The notes beneath the pieces are model-generated. The model was not told where the DNA came from. It ran no database searches and worked only from the letters and a program-made list of their open reading frames with translations. DNA of 64,000 nt, from positions 408,818 through 472,817 of the forward strand of contig NZ_CAMTTF010000001.1 of assembly GCF_947077765.1 (NCBI RefSeq), in the 5' to 3' direction. The first letter of the stretch is position 1. Every line of letters starts with the position of its first letter. A program made the translations under genes and the position numbers. Below are positions 8,680-17,735 of the stretch, one piece after another. This DNA comes from Salinibacter grassmerensis (GTDB lineage: Bacteria; Bacteroidota; Rhodothermia; Rhodothermales; Salinibacteraceae).

Positions 8680-11600
8680 ATGCTCAACGCCATCCCTTCG
8701 TGTTCGCCCCGCACGCTCATATTTGTGGCTGTGCTCGGGGCACTGCTCGCCTGTGGACTGCTGGGGGGAACACGGGCCGTGCACGCACAAGACCTTGAGG
8801 TGACCGGTACCGTCGTGTCCGCCGACAACCAGTCCTCACTTCCCGGGGTGAACATTCGAGTCGCGGGCACCAGCCGGGGGACCGTCACGGGCCCGGACGG
8901 CGGTTTCAGTCTCGTGGTGGACAGTCCCCAGGACACCCTCACGTTTTCGTTCATCGGATACCAAACAAAGACGGTCCCGGTCGATGGGCGTTCGGAGATT
9001 CGTGTCGTGCTCGAGACCCAATCGCAGGAGCTCGAGGGGGTCGTGGTGACGGCGCTCGGCATCGAACGGCAGCAGCGCTCCGTCGGCTACGCGACGAGTA
9101 GCATTGAGGCTCAAGACCTCGTGAGCGTCACGGAATCCAACCCGGCCAACCTGTTGCAGGGAAATGTGCCGGGGCTGGTTCTCAGCTCGAACGCGTCTGG
9201 TCCGAACGCGTCCTCGAACATCAACATCCGTGGTGTCTCGTCGATCGCGGGAAATAACGATCCGCTCTTCATCGTGGACGGGATTCCCATCGACAACACA
9301 GTCATTGGAGAGGTCGGAAAGTTTGGCGGCCGGGACGGGGGAAGTGCGCTATCGGTGGTCAACCCGGAAAACATCTCGGACATCTCCGTCCTGAAGGGGG
9401 CTGGAGCCGCCGCGCTCTACGGGACACGGGCCCGAGACGGGGTGGTGCTGATCACGACAAAAACGGGCCGTACGTCGGCTCCGGGAGAGGTGAACGTACA
9501 GTACAGCTCCACCGTCACGGCCAAGGATGTGGTCAGTGGCTTCTCGGACTTTCAGAGTCAGTACGGCCAGGGCACGCAGGGCCGAGCGCCGTCGAACCAG
9601 GACGCGGCGCTGAGCGCCGGCCTTTCGAGTTGGGGAGCGCCTCTCGATGCAGTAGGCGAGGCCCCTCAGTTTGACGGAACGGTGCGCCCGTACGGCGACG
9701 TGGCCAATCGACAGGGATTCTATCGAATGGGACTCTCACAGAAGCACTCCCTCTCGATCAATGCGGGCTTTGAAGACGCATCACTCCGCATGTCGGCGTC
9801 GCATCAGAACACCGAAAGCGTCGTCCCGAATTCGAGCTACGAGCAGACCAATGTCAGTCTTCGCGGGAAGACCCAGCTCGGGGGACTAACGGCCGACGCG
9901 AGCGTCACGTATCAGAACGAACTCACAGACAACCGGACGTTTCTAAACGATGGGGCCCGGAATCCGAACTACCTGATCTCGTTTCTGCCAAACAACGTTC
10001 CGAAAAGCGCCCTTCAGCCGGGGGCAACTGAAGAGGGCGTCGAGAAGCAATTCACGTCCAATGGGCTCCCGACCAACCCCTACTGGGCCGTCAATGAGCA
10101 GGAGTCCGACGACGACAAGGACCGCATCCTGGGAAACGTCAATCTGAATTACTCGGTCAACGACTGGTTCTCCCTGCAGGGACAAACGGGCCTTGACTGG
10201 TACTCGCTCCGACGCACAAACGTAGATGCATTCGGATCCGCGTTCGAACCTGGCGGGTCTATGACCGAGGATACCTATCGAGTCTGGGAGAGCAACTCGA
10301 AGCTCTTGGCGACCGCAACGCCCTCTCTCACCGATGAGCTCTCCCTCCGACTCGACGTCGGGGGCAGCCTGCGGCACCGCCAGTTCGAGCAAGTGGGTAC
10401 GTTCGGTCGTAACTTCGGCATTCCTGACCTAGAGACCATCTCAAATACAGCCAATCCTACTCGGAATTACGACTTTTCGGAGCAGCAGATTCGTTCCGTC
10501 TTCGGGTCGGCGTCCTTCACCTACCGAGACTACCTGTTCCTCACGCTGACGACCCGCAGTGACTGGTCCTCGACCATCCCGGAGGACAACAACCCGTTCG
10601 TGTACCCGTCCGTGAGTGGAAGCTTTGTCTTCTCGGATGCCTTCGACCTGCCGGACGTACTGAGCTACGGAAAAGTCCGGGCGTCTTGGGCGGAGATCGG
10701 GGGCGACACGGACCCGTACCGGACAAGATTGACCTACAGGGTGCTCGGGCGGCACGAAAACGGTGGCGACGTTGCTGAGCCGCTGGAGGCAATTTCGCAG
10801 CTGAGCGTCCCGGAGCGCGATTTGACCCCGACATCTACGCGGGAGGTGGAGCTCGGATTCGAGACGCAGTTCTTCGATGATCGGTTTGGGGTCGACTTCA
10901 CCTGGTATCGCCGCAGCACGGTCGACCAGATCCTGGACGTTACCGTTTCCTCGACCTCTGGGTACACGGCGCGGACGGTCAACAGTGGCGAAGTTCAGAA
11001 CACGGGCGTCGAGCTGCTCCTGACGTCGATCCCATTCTCGACGGAGAACTGGACCTGGGATTCGAGGGTCAACTTCGGCTCGAATCGGAGTGAAGTTAAA
11101 TCCCTCGCACCAGGTCTCGACGTGCGGATCGGTGCGGAGAGCACGGACGGGGTGGCCAGCATCGCTCAGGTTGCTGGCCAGCCCGTCAATGCGATCTACG
11201 GAAATACGTACGTCCGCGACGATCAGGGTCGCATCGTCCACGGGGAGGACGGGCTGCCCCTGTCGGGCGAAAAAGAAGTGCTGGGGACCGGCGCGCCCGA
11301 CTGGACGCTCGGCTTCTCGAATACTATTTCTTACCAGAACGTTAGTCTGAACTTCCTGATCGACGCGAAGTGGGGCGGCAAGGTCTTCTCCGGAACCAAC
11401 GCCAACGCCTACGGCAACGGACTTCACAAGGCGACCCTCGATGGGCGAGCTGCTTGTGACGAGCAGGCCGGACCGGATGGGCAATACCCGGAAGATTGCT
11501 TCGTCGGAGAGGGCGTGATTGGCAGTGTGAACAGTGAGGGGAAGGTGACCGTCGACCGCGAGAATGACGTCGGCGTTCGACCTTCCGAGTACTACGGTCG

Positions 11601-11880
11601 GATCTCGGGGGAGATTGCCGAGGAGTTTGTCTACGACGCCAACTTCATCAAGCTCCGCCAGCTCCGGTTGAGCTACGACCTGCCGGGCAGTGTGATGAAC
11701 CGGGTGCCGGTACGCAGCGCGAGTGTCTCGGTGGTTGGGCGAAATCTGTTTTACCTGTACGACTCGGTGCCGAATGTTAGTCCCGAGTCGAGTTACAACA
11801 GCGAGGCCGCGCCGGGTTTCGAGCAGGCGGGCGTTCCGCAGTCGCGAAGCATTGGTGCGTCGGTCAATCTCCGATTCTGA
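8680..11880 (+). CDS. SusC/RagA-family TonB-dependent outer-membrane transporter
   Basis: A 1066-residue SusC-type TonB-dependent receptor for oligosaccharide import across the outer membrane, paired with SusD immediately downstream. It has a signal peptide ending near AVHAQ, then a carboxypeptidase-regulatory-like domain (TGTVVSADNQSSLPGVNIRV to IGYQTKTVPV) and the SusC linker VVVTALGIERQQRSVGYA. The plug domain follows (NINIRGVSS, DPLFIVDGIP, LKGAGAAALYG), and then a 22-strand-type barrel ending in NLRF. An upstream ATG at 8614 would add 22 residues before the signal peptide, so 8680 is preferred. Two LacI-type operators and a sigma70-like promoter lie upstream. The neighbouring chitobiase suggests amino-sugar oligomers as substrate. 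Confidence 0.93.
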   Translation: MLNAIPSCSPRTLIFVAVLGALLACGLLGGTRAVHAQDLEVTGTVVSADNQSSLPGVNIRVAGTSRGTVTGPDGGFSLVVDSPQDTLTFSFIGYQTKTVPVDGRSEIRVVLETQSQELEGVVVTALGIERQQRSVGYATSSIEAQDLVSVTESNPANLLQGNVPGLVLSSNASGPNASSNINIRGVSSIAGNNDPLFIVDGIPIDNTVIGEVGKFGGRDGGSALSVVNPENISDISVLKGAGAAALYGTRARDGVVLITTKTGRTSAPGEVNVQYSSTVTAKDVVSGFSDFQSQYGQGTQGRAPSNQDAALSAGLSSWGAPLDAVGEAPQFDGTVRPYGDVANRQGFYRMGLSQKHSLSINAGFEDASLRMSASHQNTESVVPNSSYEQTNVSLRGKTQLGGLTADASVTYQNELTDNRTFLNDGARNPNYLISFLPNNVPKSALQPGATEEGVEKQFTSNGLPTNPYWAVNEQESDDDKDRILGNVNLNYSVNDWFSLQGQTGLDWYSLRRTNVDAFGSAFEPGGSMTEDTYRVWESNSKLLATATPSLTDELSLRLDVGGSLRHRQFEQVGTFGRNFGIPDLETISNTANPTRNYDFSEQQIRSVFGSASFTYRDYLFLTLTTRSDWSSTIPEDNNPFVYPSVSGSFVFSDAFDLPDVLSYGKVRASWAEIGGDTDPYRTRLTYRVLGRHENGGDVAEPLEAISQLSVPERDLTPTSTREVELGFETQFFDDRFGVDFTWYRRSTVDQILDVTVSSTSGYTARTVNSGEVQNTGVELLLTSIPFSTENWTWDSRVNFGSNRSEVKSLAPGLDVRIGAESTDGVASIAQVAGQPVNAIYGNTYVRDDQGRIVHGEDGLPLSGEKEVLGTGAPDWTLGFSNTISYQNVSLNFLIDAKWGGKVFSGTNANAYGNGLHKATLDGRAACDEQAGPDGQYPEDCFVGEGVIGSVNSEGKVTVDRENDVGVRPSEYYGRISGEIAEEFVYDANFIKLRQLRLSYDLPGSVMNRVPVRSASVSVVGRNLFYLYDSVPNVSPESSYNSEAAPGFEQAGVPQSRSIGASVNLRF

Positions 11881-11936
11881 TTACGGGTCCGTCCCGACCT
11901 CTTCTGCTCTCCCATCTACCTCTACATCCTTCCGCC

Positions 11937-13568
11937 ATGCCGTTTCTGACTCGCTCGCGAATTGCTCACGTCGCCTCCCTCGTCTCCGTCGGAGTACTGA
12001 CGCTCGTCCTCCTGTCCTGTGATGGAGTAGGAGACTTTGGAGATATGAACAAAGATCCTACGACTGCCGAAGAGTCAACCCCAAATCTTGAGTTGACGAC
12101 CCTTCAACTCGGGGTTGCGGGAAGTCGGTACGAAATGTGGCGCACGAACCTGATCTACACAATGCCGATGGTGCAGCATATCGCAAACCCGGCAGGCACC
12201 TATGTAGGCAACTTTAACGGGTATTCCCCTGGCTACTCGGCCTCCTTTTTCGAAACTCGATACGGAGGAGGAACCAACGGGTCGAATTTCCTCCGTACCG
12301 TCATGAATGCGAACGCCCTCATCGATGAGATTGAGGGAAAGCCAGAGCAGGTCAATTTGCTTGCAGCCACCCGCATTATGCGTGTGCTCACATTTCAGCG
12401 CCTCACTGATGTCTACGGGGACATTCCGTACTTCGACGCGGGGAAGGGCGCGTTGGAGGGGAAATTTACGCCCCACTACACACGTCAGGATAGCATCTAC
12501 ATGGACCTGCACGACGAGCTCCGGGCGGCGGTTGATCAGTTCGATGCGTCGCAGCCAGCGCTTGGAGACGAAGACTTACTCTTTAGAGGCGACATTAACC
12601 AGTGGAAAAGATTTGCCAACTCGCTCCAGTTGCGCCTGGCCCTTCGTCTCGTAAAGGTGCGGCCGGACCTGGCGCAGAGCTGGGCCGAGGAGGCAGTCAA
12701 TGCCGACGGCGGTGTCATGCAGGGCATCGACGATGACGCGTATGTGTCTCATCAATCGGGGCCGTCGGGCGGCCCGGCAGGCTTCAATACGAACGCCAAT
12801 AGCGAGGTCATGCAAACATTTGCGGGGCAGTGGCTCAGCGAGACGTTCGTAGACTGGATGAAGGACAAGAATGACCCCCGTCTCACGGAGTACGGGGCGC
12901 TTGCTCCGGGCGGCCTCGACAGTGCGCTGGTCGAGGATCCAGTCCAGCAGCGCGGCATGCCCAATGGCTTCGACAACAACGAACTCGCTGATAGCGACGA
13001 GTACACCGATGATCTGGACCAGTACACGCGCATTCATCCCAATCTTCGGGGGCTCGATGCCCCGATGTTCTTCCAGACCTACGCGGAGGTGGAGCTGATG
13101 CTCGCCGAGGCAGCAGTACGGGGATGGAACGTGCCTGGGTCGGTGGAGGCCCACTACGAGGATGGGGTACGGGCAGCCATGAACTATATAACCAGGTACG
13201 ATGAAGACAATACCAAAGTGAGCGATTCGGAGATCACCCAGTATCTCTCCGACAATCCTCTCCCGAGTGGGCGGGAAGCACGCCTGCGGGTGATCAATAA
13301 CCAGTACTGGGCGGCGACCTTCCTCAATGGGATCGAGTCCTGGTCGAACTGGCGCCGGTCGGGCTACCCGGAGCTGACTCCTGCCCCGGAGCAGGGAGAT
13401 ACGGGCGGCCAGTTTATCCGCCGTCTGGACTATCCGCAGGGTGAGAGGGACCTCAATGGTGAGAACTACCAGGAGGCCCGTGAACGCCAGAACATTACGC
13501 AGTCCAACCGTCTCACGCCGCGCGTGTGGTGGGACTGTGGGGCGTACGCCGATCAGTGCGCCGAGTAA
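11937..13568 (+). CDS. SusD/RagB-family surface glycan-binding lipoprotein
   Basis: A 543-residue SusD-like lipoprotein that caps the SusC transporter at the cell surface. The signal peptide ends in the lipobox LVLLSCDG, and the mature protein begins with an Asp-rich segment. Typical SusD features are the TPR-like helices (AATRIMRVLTFQRLTDVYGD, FANSLQLRLALRLVKV) and the C-terminal YWAATFLNGIESWSNWRRSGYPEL signature followed by RRLDYPQGE. It starts 56 bp after susC and is clearly co-transcribed. A strong terminator follows at 13605, so susC-susD forms a two-gene unit. Confidence 0.93.
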   Translation: MPFLTRSRIAHVASLVSVGVLTLVLLSCDGVGDFGDMNKDPTTAEESTPNLELTTLQLGVAGSRYEMWRTNLIYTMPMVQHIANPAGTYVGNFNGYSPGYSASFFETRYGGGTNGSNFLRTVMNANALIDEIEGKPEQVNLLAATRIMRVLTFQRLTDVYGDIPYFDAGKGALEGKFTPHYTRQDSIYMDLHDELRAAVDQFDASQPALGDEDLLFRGDINQWKRFANSLQLRLALRLVKVRPDLAQSWAEEAVNADGGVMQGIDDDAYVSHQSGPSGGPAGFNTNANSEVMQTFAGQWLSETFVDWMKDKNDPRLTEYGALAPGGLDSALVEDPVQQRGMPNGFDNNELADSDEYTDDLDQYTRIHPNLRGLDAPMFFQTYAEVELMLAEAAVRGWNVPGSVEAHYEDGVRAAMNYITRYDEDNTKVSDSEITQYLSDNPLPSGREARLRVINNQYWAATFLNGIESWSNWRRSGYPELTPAPEQGDTGGQFIRRLDYPQGERDLNGENYQEARERQNITQSNRLTPRVWWDCGAYADQCAE

Positions 13569-13604
13569 ATCTGAGGGCATCTCTCTTCCACCAGAAAATC
13601 TACA

Positions 13605-13634
13605 AAGGAGGGCCGACCCAGGCCCTCCTTTTTC
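13605..13634 (+). terminator. Rho-independent terminator after susD
   Basis: A perfect 10-bp stem (AAGGAGGGCC at 13605-13614, GGCCCTCCTT at 13621-13630) with a 6-nt loop is followed by a T-rich tail. It lies 37 bp after the SusD stop and separates susC-susD from the GH20 gene. Confidence 0.85.
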
Positions 13635-13668
13635 TTTGTCTGAACTACGACCGTGCTCCGCCCGCTCC

Positions 13669-16296
13669 ATGCGTCAGATTGTACTTTCCCTTCTTCTAGT
13701 CCTGGGTGGGGCCGTGGCCGCGCACGCTCAGACCGAGCCTGCCCCCGCGCACCCGTCCGCCGATGAGCTCTCGATCCGCTGGGGCGTGGAGACGAATCGG
13801 GTCGACGACGGCCGGCGGTTTCGGTCGTCGTTCACGATTGCCAACCACGGGGACGAGGCGCTGGGGACGACCAACTGGGCGCTCTACTTCAACTTCGCGC
13901 GTTCCATCGATCCGGCGAGCGTGACGGCGCCGGTGCGCATCACACGGGTCAATGGCGACTTCTATAAGCTGACGCCGGATGAAAACTTCACCCCGATTGA
14001 GCCCGGTGGCCAGCTGCGGGTGGCGGTGGAGGCACCCGGGTCGGTCATCAAGCGCGTCGACGCCCCGGCCGGCTTCTACGTTGTGTTTACGGACGCGGAG
14101 GGGCGGCCCCGGCCGCCGGCCGCCGTGTCGGACGTGACCGTCGAGCCCTTCACCCGTCCCGCCCAGACGACCCGAGGCCCAGACGATGTCTGGCCCACGC
14201 CGACCCCTGCGACCCGGTACGCGGACAACGCCTCCCTGACGAACCGCCCGCCCGGCGCAGAGGGACGCATCGTCCCGACGCCGGACTCTATCCATCGGCG
14301 GCCCGGGACGTTTGCGCTCCGGGCGGACGCGACCATCCGCTACGAGGAGGGCCTGGCCGCCGAGGCCCGGCAGCTCGCGGAGGGGCTGGCCGCGGTGCTG
14401 GGGCGACGTCCCCAAACGACGACGACAGACTCCGCCGCCGCCATCACGCTTCGCCGGGCCGCGGGGACGCCGCCCGCCACCGATTCGGCGTCGGCCGAGG
14501 CCTACCGGCTCACGGTCGATCCGGATACGGGCATCACCGTCACGGGCGCCACCGACACGGGCGTGTTCTATGGCGTGCAGAGCCTGGAGGCGTGGCTCCC
14601 CGTGGAGGCCTACCGAGCGCCGTCGTCGCCGGTGGACGTGCCCGCCGCCCGTGTCGTGGACGCGCCCCGGTTCGGGTATCGGGGCCTGCATCTCGACGTG
14701 GCCCGCAACTTCCAGCCGGTGGCGGCGGTGAAGCGGCTTCTCGACGTCATGGCCTTCTACAAGCTGAACACCTTTCACTTTCACCTCACCGACGACGAAG
14801 GATGGCGCCTCGCCGTCGAGGGCCTGCCCGAGTTGACCCGTGTGGGCGGCCGCCGCGGCCACACGCTCGACGAGCACGAGCACCTGATGCCGTCCTACGG
14901 GTCGGGGCCGAGTCCGGCCCCAGATGCCTCCGCCGGAAGTGGCTGGTACAGTCGGGCCGACTACCTCGAAATTCTGCGCTACGCGAAGGAGCGTCACATT
15001 ACCGTCCTGCCCGAGATCGACGTGCCGGGCCACGCCCGTGCCGCCATTCAGGCCATGGAGGCGCGAGCACGCCGGCTTCGAGCGGCGGGGGACTCGGCGG
15101 CGGCCCACGCGTACCGGCTTCGAGATCCGGCCGACACGTCGACCTACGAGTCTGTACAGGGGTGGGACGACAACGTGATGAACGTGTGCCGGCCGTCTAC
15201 CTACCGGTTCCTGTCGACTGTCGTCGATGAGCTTCGGGGCCTGCACGCGACGGCGGGGGCGCCGCTTCCGGCCGTTCACGTGGGCGGGGACGAGGTGCCG
15301 GAGGGCGTGTGGGCGGGCTCCCCCATGTGCGACGACTACATTGCGCGCACCGAAGGGGTCGACGGCGCCGAGGACCTCTTCGGCCACTTCCTGAGTCGGT
15401 TTCAGGACACGCTGGCCACGCGAGACCTCACCATGGCGGGGTGGGAGGAGGTGGGGTTGGAAGAGGCGGACCACCAGTCCACGACCACGACGCCGAACGA
15501 ATCCTTGGTCGACGAGGGCGTTCGCCCCTACGTCTGGAGCAACATCTGGGGCGGCGGAACTGAGGACCGGGCCTACCGGCTCGCTAACGCGGGCTACGAC
15601 GTGGTGATGTCGCAGGCCACCAACTTCTACTTCGACATGGCTTACAGCAAGCACCCGGGCGAGAACGGCTACTACTGGGCCGGCTTCGTCGACACGAACG
15701 CGCCTTTTGCCTTCGTGCCGTTCGACCTCTACAAGAGTGCCGACCGCACGGGGATGGGGCAGCCCATCGACCCCGACACGGCTTTTGCCGATCAGGTGCG
15801 GCTCGCCGACACCGCACGGAAAAACATCCGGGGCCTGCAGGGACAGCTCTGGGGCGAGACGCTTCGAAGCACCGACCGGATGGAGTACATGGCCGTCCCC
15901 CGGCTCCTGAGCCTTGCCGAACGGGCGTGGGCCCGGCAGCCCGGCTGGGCAACACTCGACGACAGCGAGGCGCTCCGGGCCCGGCGGGCCGAGGCCTGGA
16001 CGGCGTTTGCGAATCGGCTCGGGCACCGTGAGTTGCCTCGCCTGAGCAGTCGCCATCCGGACTGGTCGTACCGGCTCCCCCCACCCGGGGGCACGGTGGC
16101 GAAGGGAACGTTGAAGGCAAACGTGGCCCTCCCGGGGCTGTCGGTCCGCTACACGACCGACGGCACCCGTCCGACCGCCGCGTCGCCCCGATACACCGGT
16201 CCGGTGTCGGTGCCCGAGGGGGCCACCGTCCGGCTGCGAACGTTCGACACGCTCGGGCGGGGCGGGCGAACCGTCACGGTCCCCACGTCCCCGTAG
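13669..16296 (+). CDS. Beta-N-acetylhexosaminidase, GH20 chitobiase type
   Basis: An 875-residue exported GH20 enzyme expected to release terminal GlcNAc from chito-oligosaccharides or related glycans. The order is signal peptide (to VAAHA), CHB_HEX-type domain (WGVETNRVDDGRRFRSSFTI to GFYVVF), GH20b domain (about 200-340), catalytic TIM barrel, and a C-terminal CHB_HEX_C-like Ig domain (VRYTTDGTRPTAASPRYTGP). The catalytic pair is in HVGGDEVPEGVW (D541-E542), with YKLNTFHFHLTDDEGWRL and LPEIDVPGHARA as further GH20 signatures. The ATG at 13669 places the signal peptide correctly. It lies just past the susD terminator, so it needs its own promoter or read-through. This gene is the best evidence that the locus targets amino sugars. 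Confidence 0.92.
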   Translation: MRQIVLSLLLVLGGAVAAHAQTEPAPAHPSADELSIRWGVETNRVDDGRRFRSSFTIANHGDEALGTTNWALYFNFARSIDPASVTAPVRITRVNGDFYKLTPDENFTPIEPGGQLRVAVEAPGSVIKRVDAPAGFYVVFTDAEGRPRPPAAVSDVTVEPFTRPAQTTRGPDDVWPTPTPATRYADNASLTNRPPGAEGRIVPTPDSIHRRPGTFALRADATIRYEEGLAAEARQLAEGLAAVLGRRPQTTTTDSAAAITLRRAAGTPPATDSASAEAYRLTVDPDTGITVTGATDTGVFYGVQSLEAWLPVEAYRAPSSPVDVPAARVVDAPRFGYRGLHLDVARNFQPVAAVKRLLDVMAFYKLNTFHFHLTDDEGWRLAVEGLPELTRVGGRRGHTLDEHEHLMPSYGSGPSPAPDASAGSGWYSRADYLEILRYAKERHITVLPEIDVPGHARAAIQAMEARARRLRAAGDSAAAHAYRLRDPADTSTYESVQGWDDNVMNVCRPSTYRFLSTVVDELRGLHATAGAPLPAVHVGGDEVPEGVWAGSPMCDDYIARTEGVDGAEDLFGHFLSRFQDTLATRDLTMAGWEEVGLEEADHQSTTTTPNESLVDEGVRPYVWSNIWGGGTEDRAYRLANAGYDVVMSQATNFYFDMAYSKHPGENGYYWAGFVDTNAPFAFVPFDLYKSADRTGMGQPIDPDTAFADQVRLADTARKNIRGLQGQLWGETLRSTDRMEYMAVPRLLSLAERAWARQPGWATLDDSEALRARRAEAWTAFANRLGHRELPRLSSRHPDWSYRLPPPGGTVAKGTLKANVALPGLSVRYTTDGTRPTAASPRYTGPVSVPEGATVRLRTFDTLGRGGRTVTVPTSP

Positions 16297-16336
16297 AGGC
16301 TGGGAGGAAGGATCGGCCGTTCCGACGTCGCGAAGG

Positions 16337-16365
16337 TTGTCTCCCTCGGTCTGACGTCCTACCTT
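16337..16365 (+). promoter_or_regulatory. Predicted promoter of the LacI-family regulator
   Basis: TTGTCT (16337-16342) and TACCTT (16360-16365) are 17 bp apart, about 105 bp before the regulator start. No copy of the 14-bp operator is seen nearby, so autoregulation is not evident. Confidence 0.35.
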
Positions 16366-16469
16366 GTGGATGCGGCAAAATGCCTGTCCACAAACGCGCG
16401 GTGCCGCCCCCCTCGGGTCTGTTTGCGCGACGGGTTCGTCGATTCCTGAACATTCGCCCCCATCCCGCC

Positions 16470-17486
16470 ATGGAAGACGACATGACGATCGATCAGGTGG
16501 CCGAGCTGGCGTACGTGTCCCGATCGGTGGTATCCCGCGTGCTGAACGACCACCCAAACGTCAGTGAGGAGGCCCGAGAGCGGGTGATGCGCGTGGTTGA
16601 GGAGCACGACTACCGCCCCAGCTCGGTCGCCCGGAGCCTCGCCACCGACCGATCCTTCGAGATTAGTGTGCTCACCCCCCGGCGAGGAGACGAGTCCCTG
16701 GCCAACGGCTACTGGCCGTTGCTGTATTCGGGGCTCTTCGAGCGGTGCCTAGAGCGCGGGTACTTCGTGTCACTGTCGATGGTGTCCGACTGGATGGAGG
16801 ACGAGGTGGAGGACCGGGCTCGAGACTCTCGGTTCGACGGATACGTCCTGGTCACCACGGAGGTCACGGACCTCGTCGCGTCCACGCTCGAAGCGGACGG
16901 GGCCCCGACGGTGCTCATCGGACAGGACGCGAGTTGGGACGCCTTTAGCTCCGTCGACATCGACAACGAGCAGGGGGGCTACGAAGCGGGGCGTCACCTC
17001 TGCGATCTCGGGTACGAGGAGATCGGGTTGATCCTGGGGAGCCGTGCCCTTGAGGAGTCTGCGCATCGGCGGCAGGGCATTGAGCGGGCCCTGTCGGAGG
17101 CCGGGATTGCAGTGTCGGACCGGCATGTCGCCGAGGGGGACTATTCGCAGGAAAGCGGGCACTCCATCGTCCGGGCGTGGGCGGAGCAGGGGCGGATGCC
17201 CCGAGCCCTGTTTTGTGCGAGCGACACGATGGCAATGGGGGCGCTGCTTGCGCTCAACCAGGCCGACTACGAGGTCCCCGACGAGGTCGCGATCGTCGGG
17301 TTTGACGACCTGCCCGCGGCCCAGTACACCATCCCCCCCCTTACGACGGTCCGCCAGCCGGTGTATGAGAAGGGCCAGGCGGCGATCGACCTGCTCATCG
17401 ATCACATCGAGAACGACGAGACCGATCCCGTCCACACGGAGCTTGAGCCGGAGCTCGTGGTGCGGCAGAGCTGCGGGGCCCGGTAG
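16470..17486 (+). CDS. LacI-family transcriptional regulator
   Basis: A 338-residue LacI/GalR-family regulator. The N-terminal helix-turn-helix is MTIDQVAELAYVSRSVVSRV, followed by the hinge helix (YRPSSVARSLAT). The periplasmic-binding-protein-like effector domain ends with the classical VAIVGFDDLPAAQYTIPPLT signature. The frame is open upstream to 16380, but the ATG at 16470 puts the HTH at the expected distance from the N-terminus. It lies between the GH20 gene and the family 9 binding-protein gene. The repeated palindrome upstream of susC, the binding-protein gene and the kinase gene is inferred to be its operator. Because that site lies upstream of the -35 boxes, activation is as plausible as repression. 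The effector, probably an amino sugar or its phosphate, is unknown. Confidence 0.9.
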   Translation: MEDDMTIDQVAELAYVSRSVVSRVLNDHPNVSEEARERVMRVVEEHDYRPSSVARSLATDRSFEISVLTPRRGDESLANGYWPLLYSGLFERCLERGYFVSLSMVSDWMEDEVEDRARDSRFDGYVLVTTEVTDLVASTLEADGAPTVLIGQDASWDAFSSVDIDNEQGGYEAGRHLCDLGYEEIGLILGSRALEESAHRRQGIERALSEAGIAVSDRHVAEGDYSQESGHSIVRAWAEQGRMPRALFCASDTMAMGALLALNQADYEVPDEVAIVGFDDLPAAQYTIPPLTTVRQPVYEKGQAAIDLLIDHIENDETDPVHTELEPELVVRQSCGAR

Positions 17487-17629
17487 GGCCTAGACCCCGA
17501 GGGGCTCTGCGACGAACGCCCCTGCTTCCGACACGGCCGGCGGCTCCACCAGGGGGGCGCAGAGGGGGAGCGGTCGAACGACGCATCGCCTCGTGACGCC
17601 GATCTCCGCCTATTCTTCCACCGAGGGTT

Positions 17630-17643
17630 TGGAAGCGGTTCCG
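17630..17643. promoter_or_regulatory. LacI-type operator upstream of family 9 binding protein
   Basis: TGGAAGCGGTTCCG is a near-perfect palindrome around CG that ends 14 bp before the predicted -35 box. It is one of the best matches to the locus-wide motif. Confidence 0.65.
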
Positions 17644-17657
17644 ATTTTTCGACCCCG

Positions 17658-17686
17658 TTGCGGACCGATCCTGTGCCTTCTATTCT
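17658..17686 (+). promoter_or_regulatory. Predicted promoter of family 9 binding-protein gene
   Basis: TTGCGG (17658-17663) and TATTCT (17681-17686) have a 17-bp spacer, about 50 bp before the start codon. The geometry relative to the upstream operator matches the susC promoter. Confidence 0.5.
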
Positions 17687-17735
17687 GTGAGGCGCTGTTC
17701 AGCGAGGCATTGTTTTCCAGTCGGTCCGCGGTCCC

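Noticed and set aside
13696-16557. A 953-codon minus-strand open frame opposite GH20
   Set aside because: Shadow of the GH20 codon pattern; no protein-like hydrophobic or motif structure.
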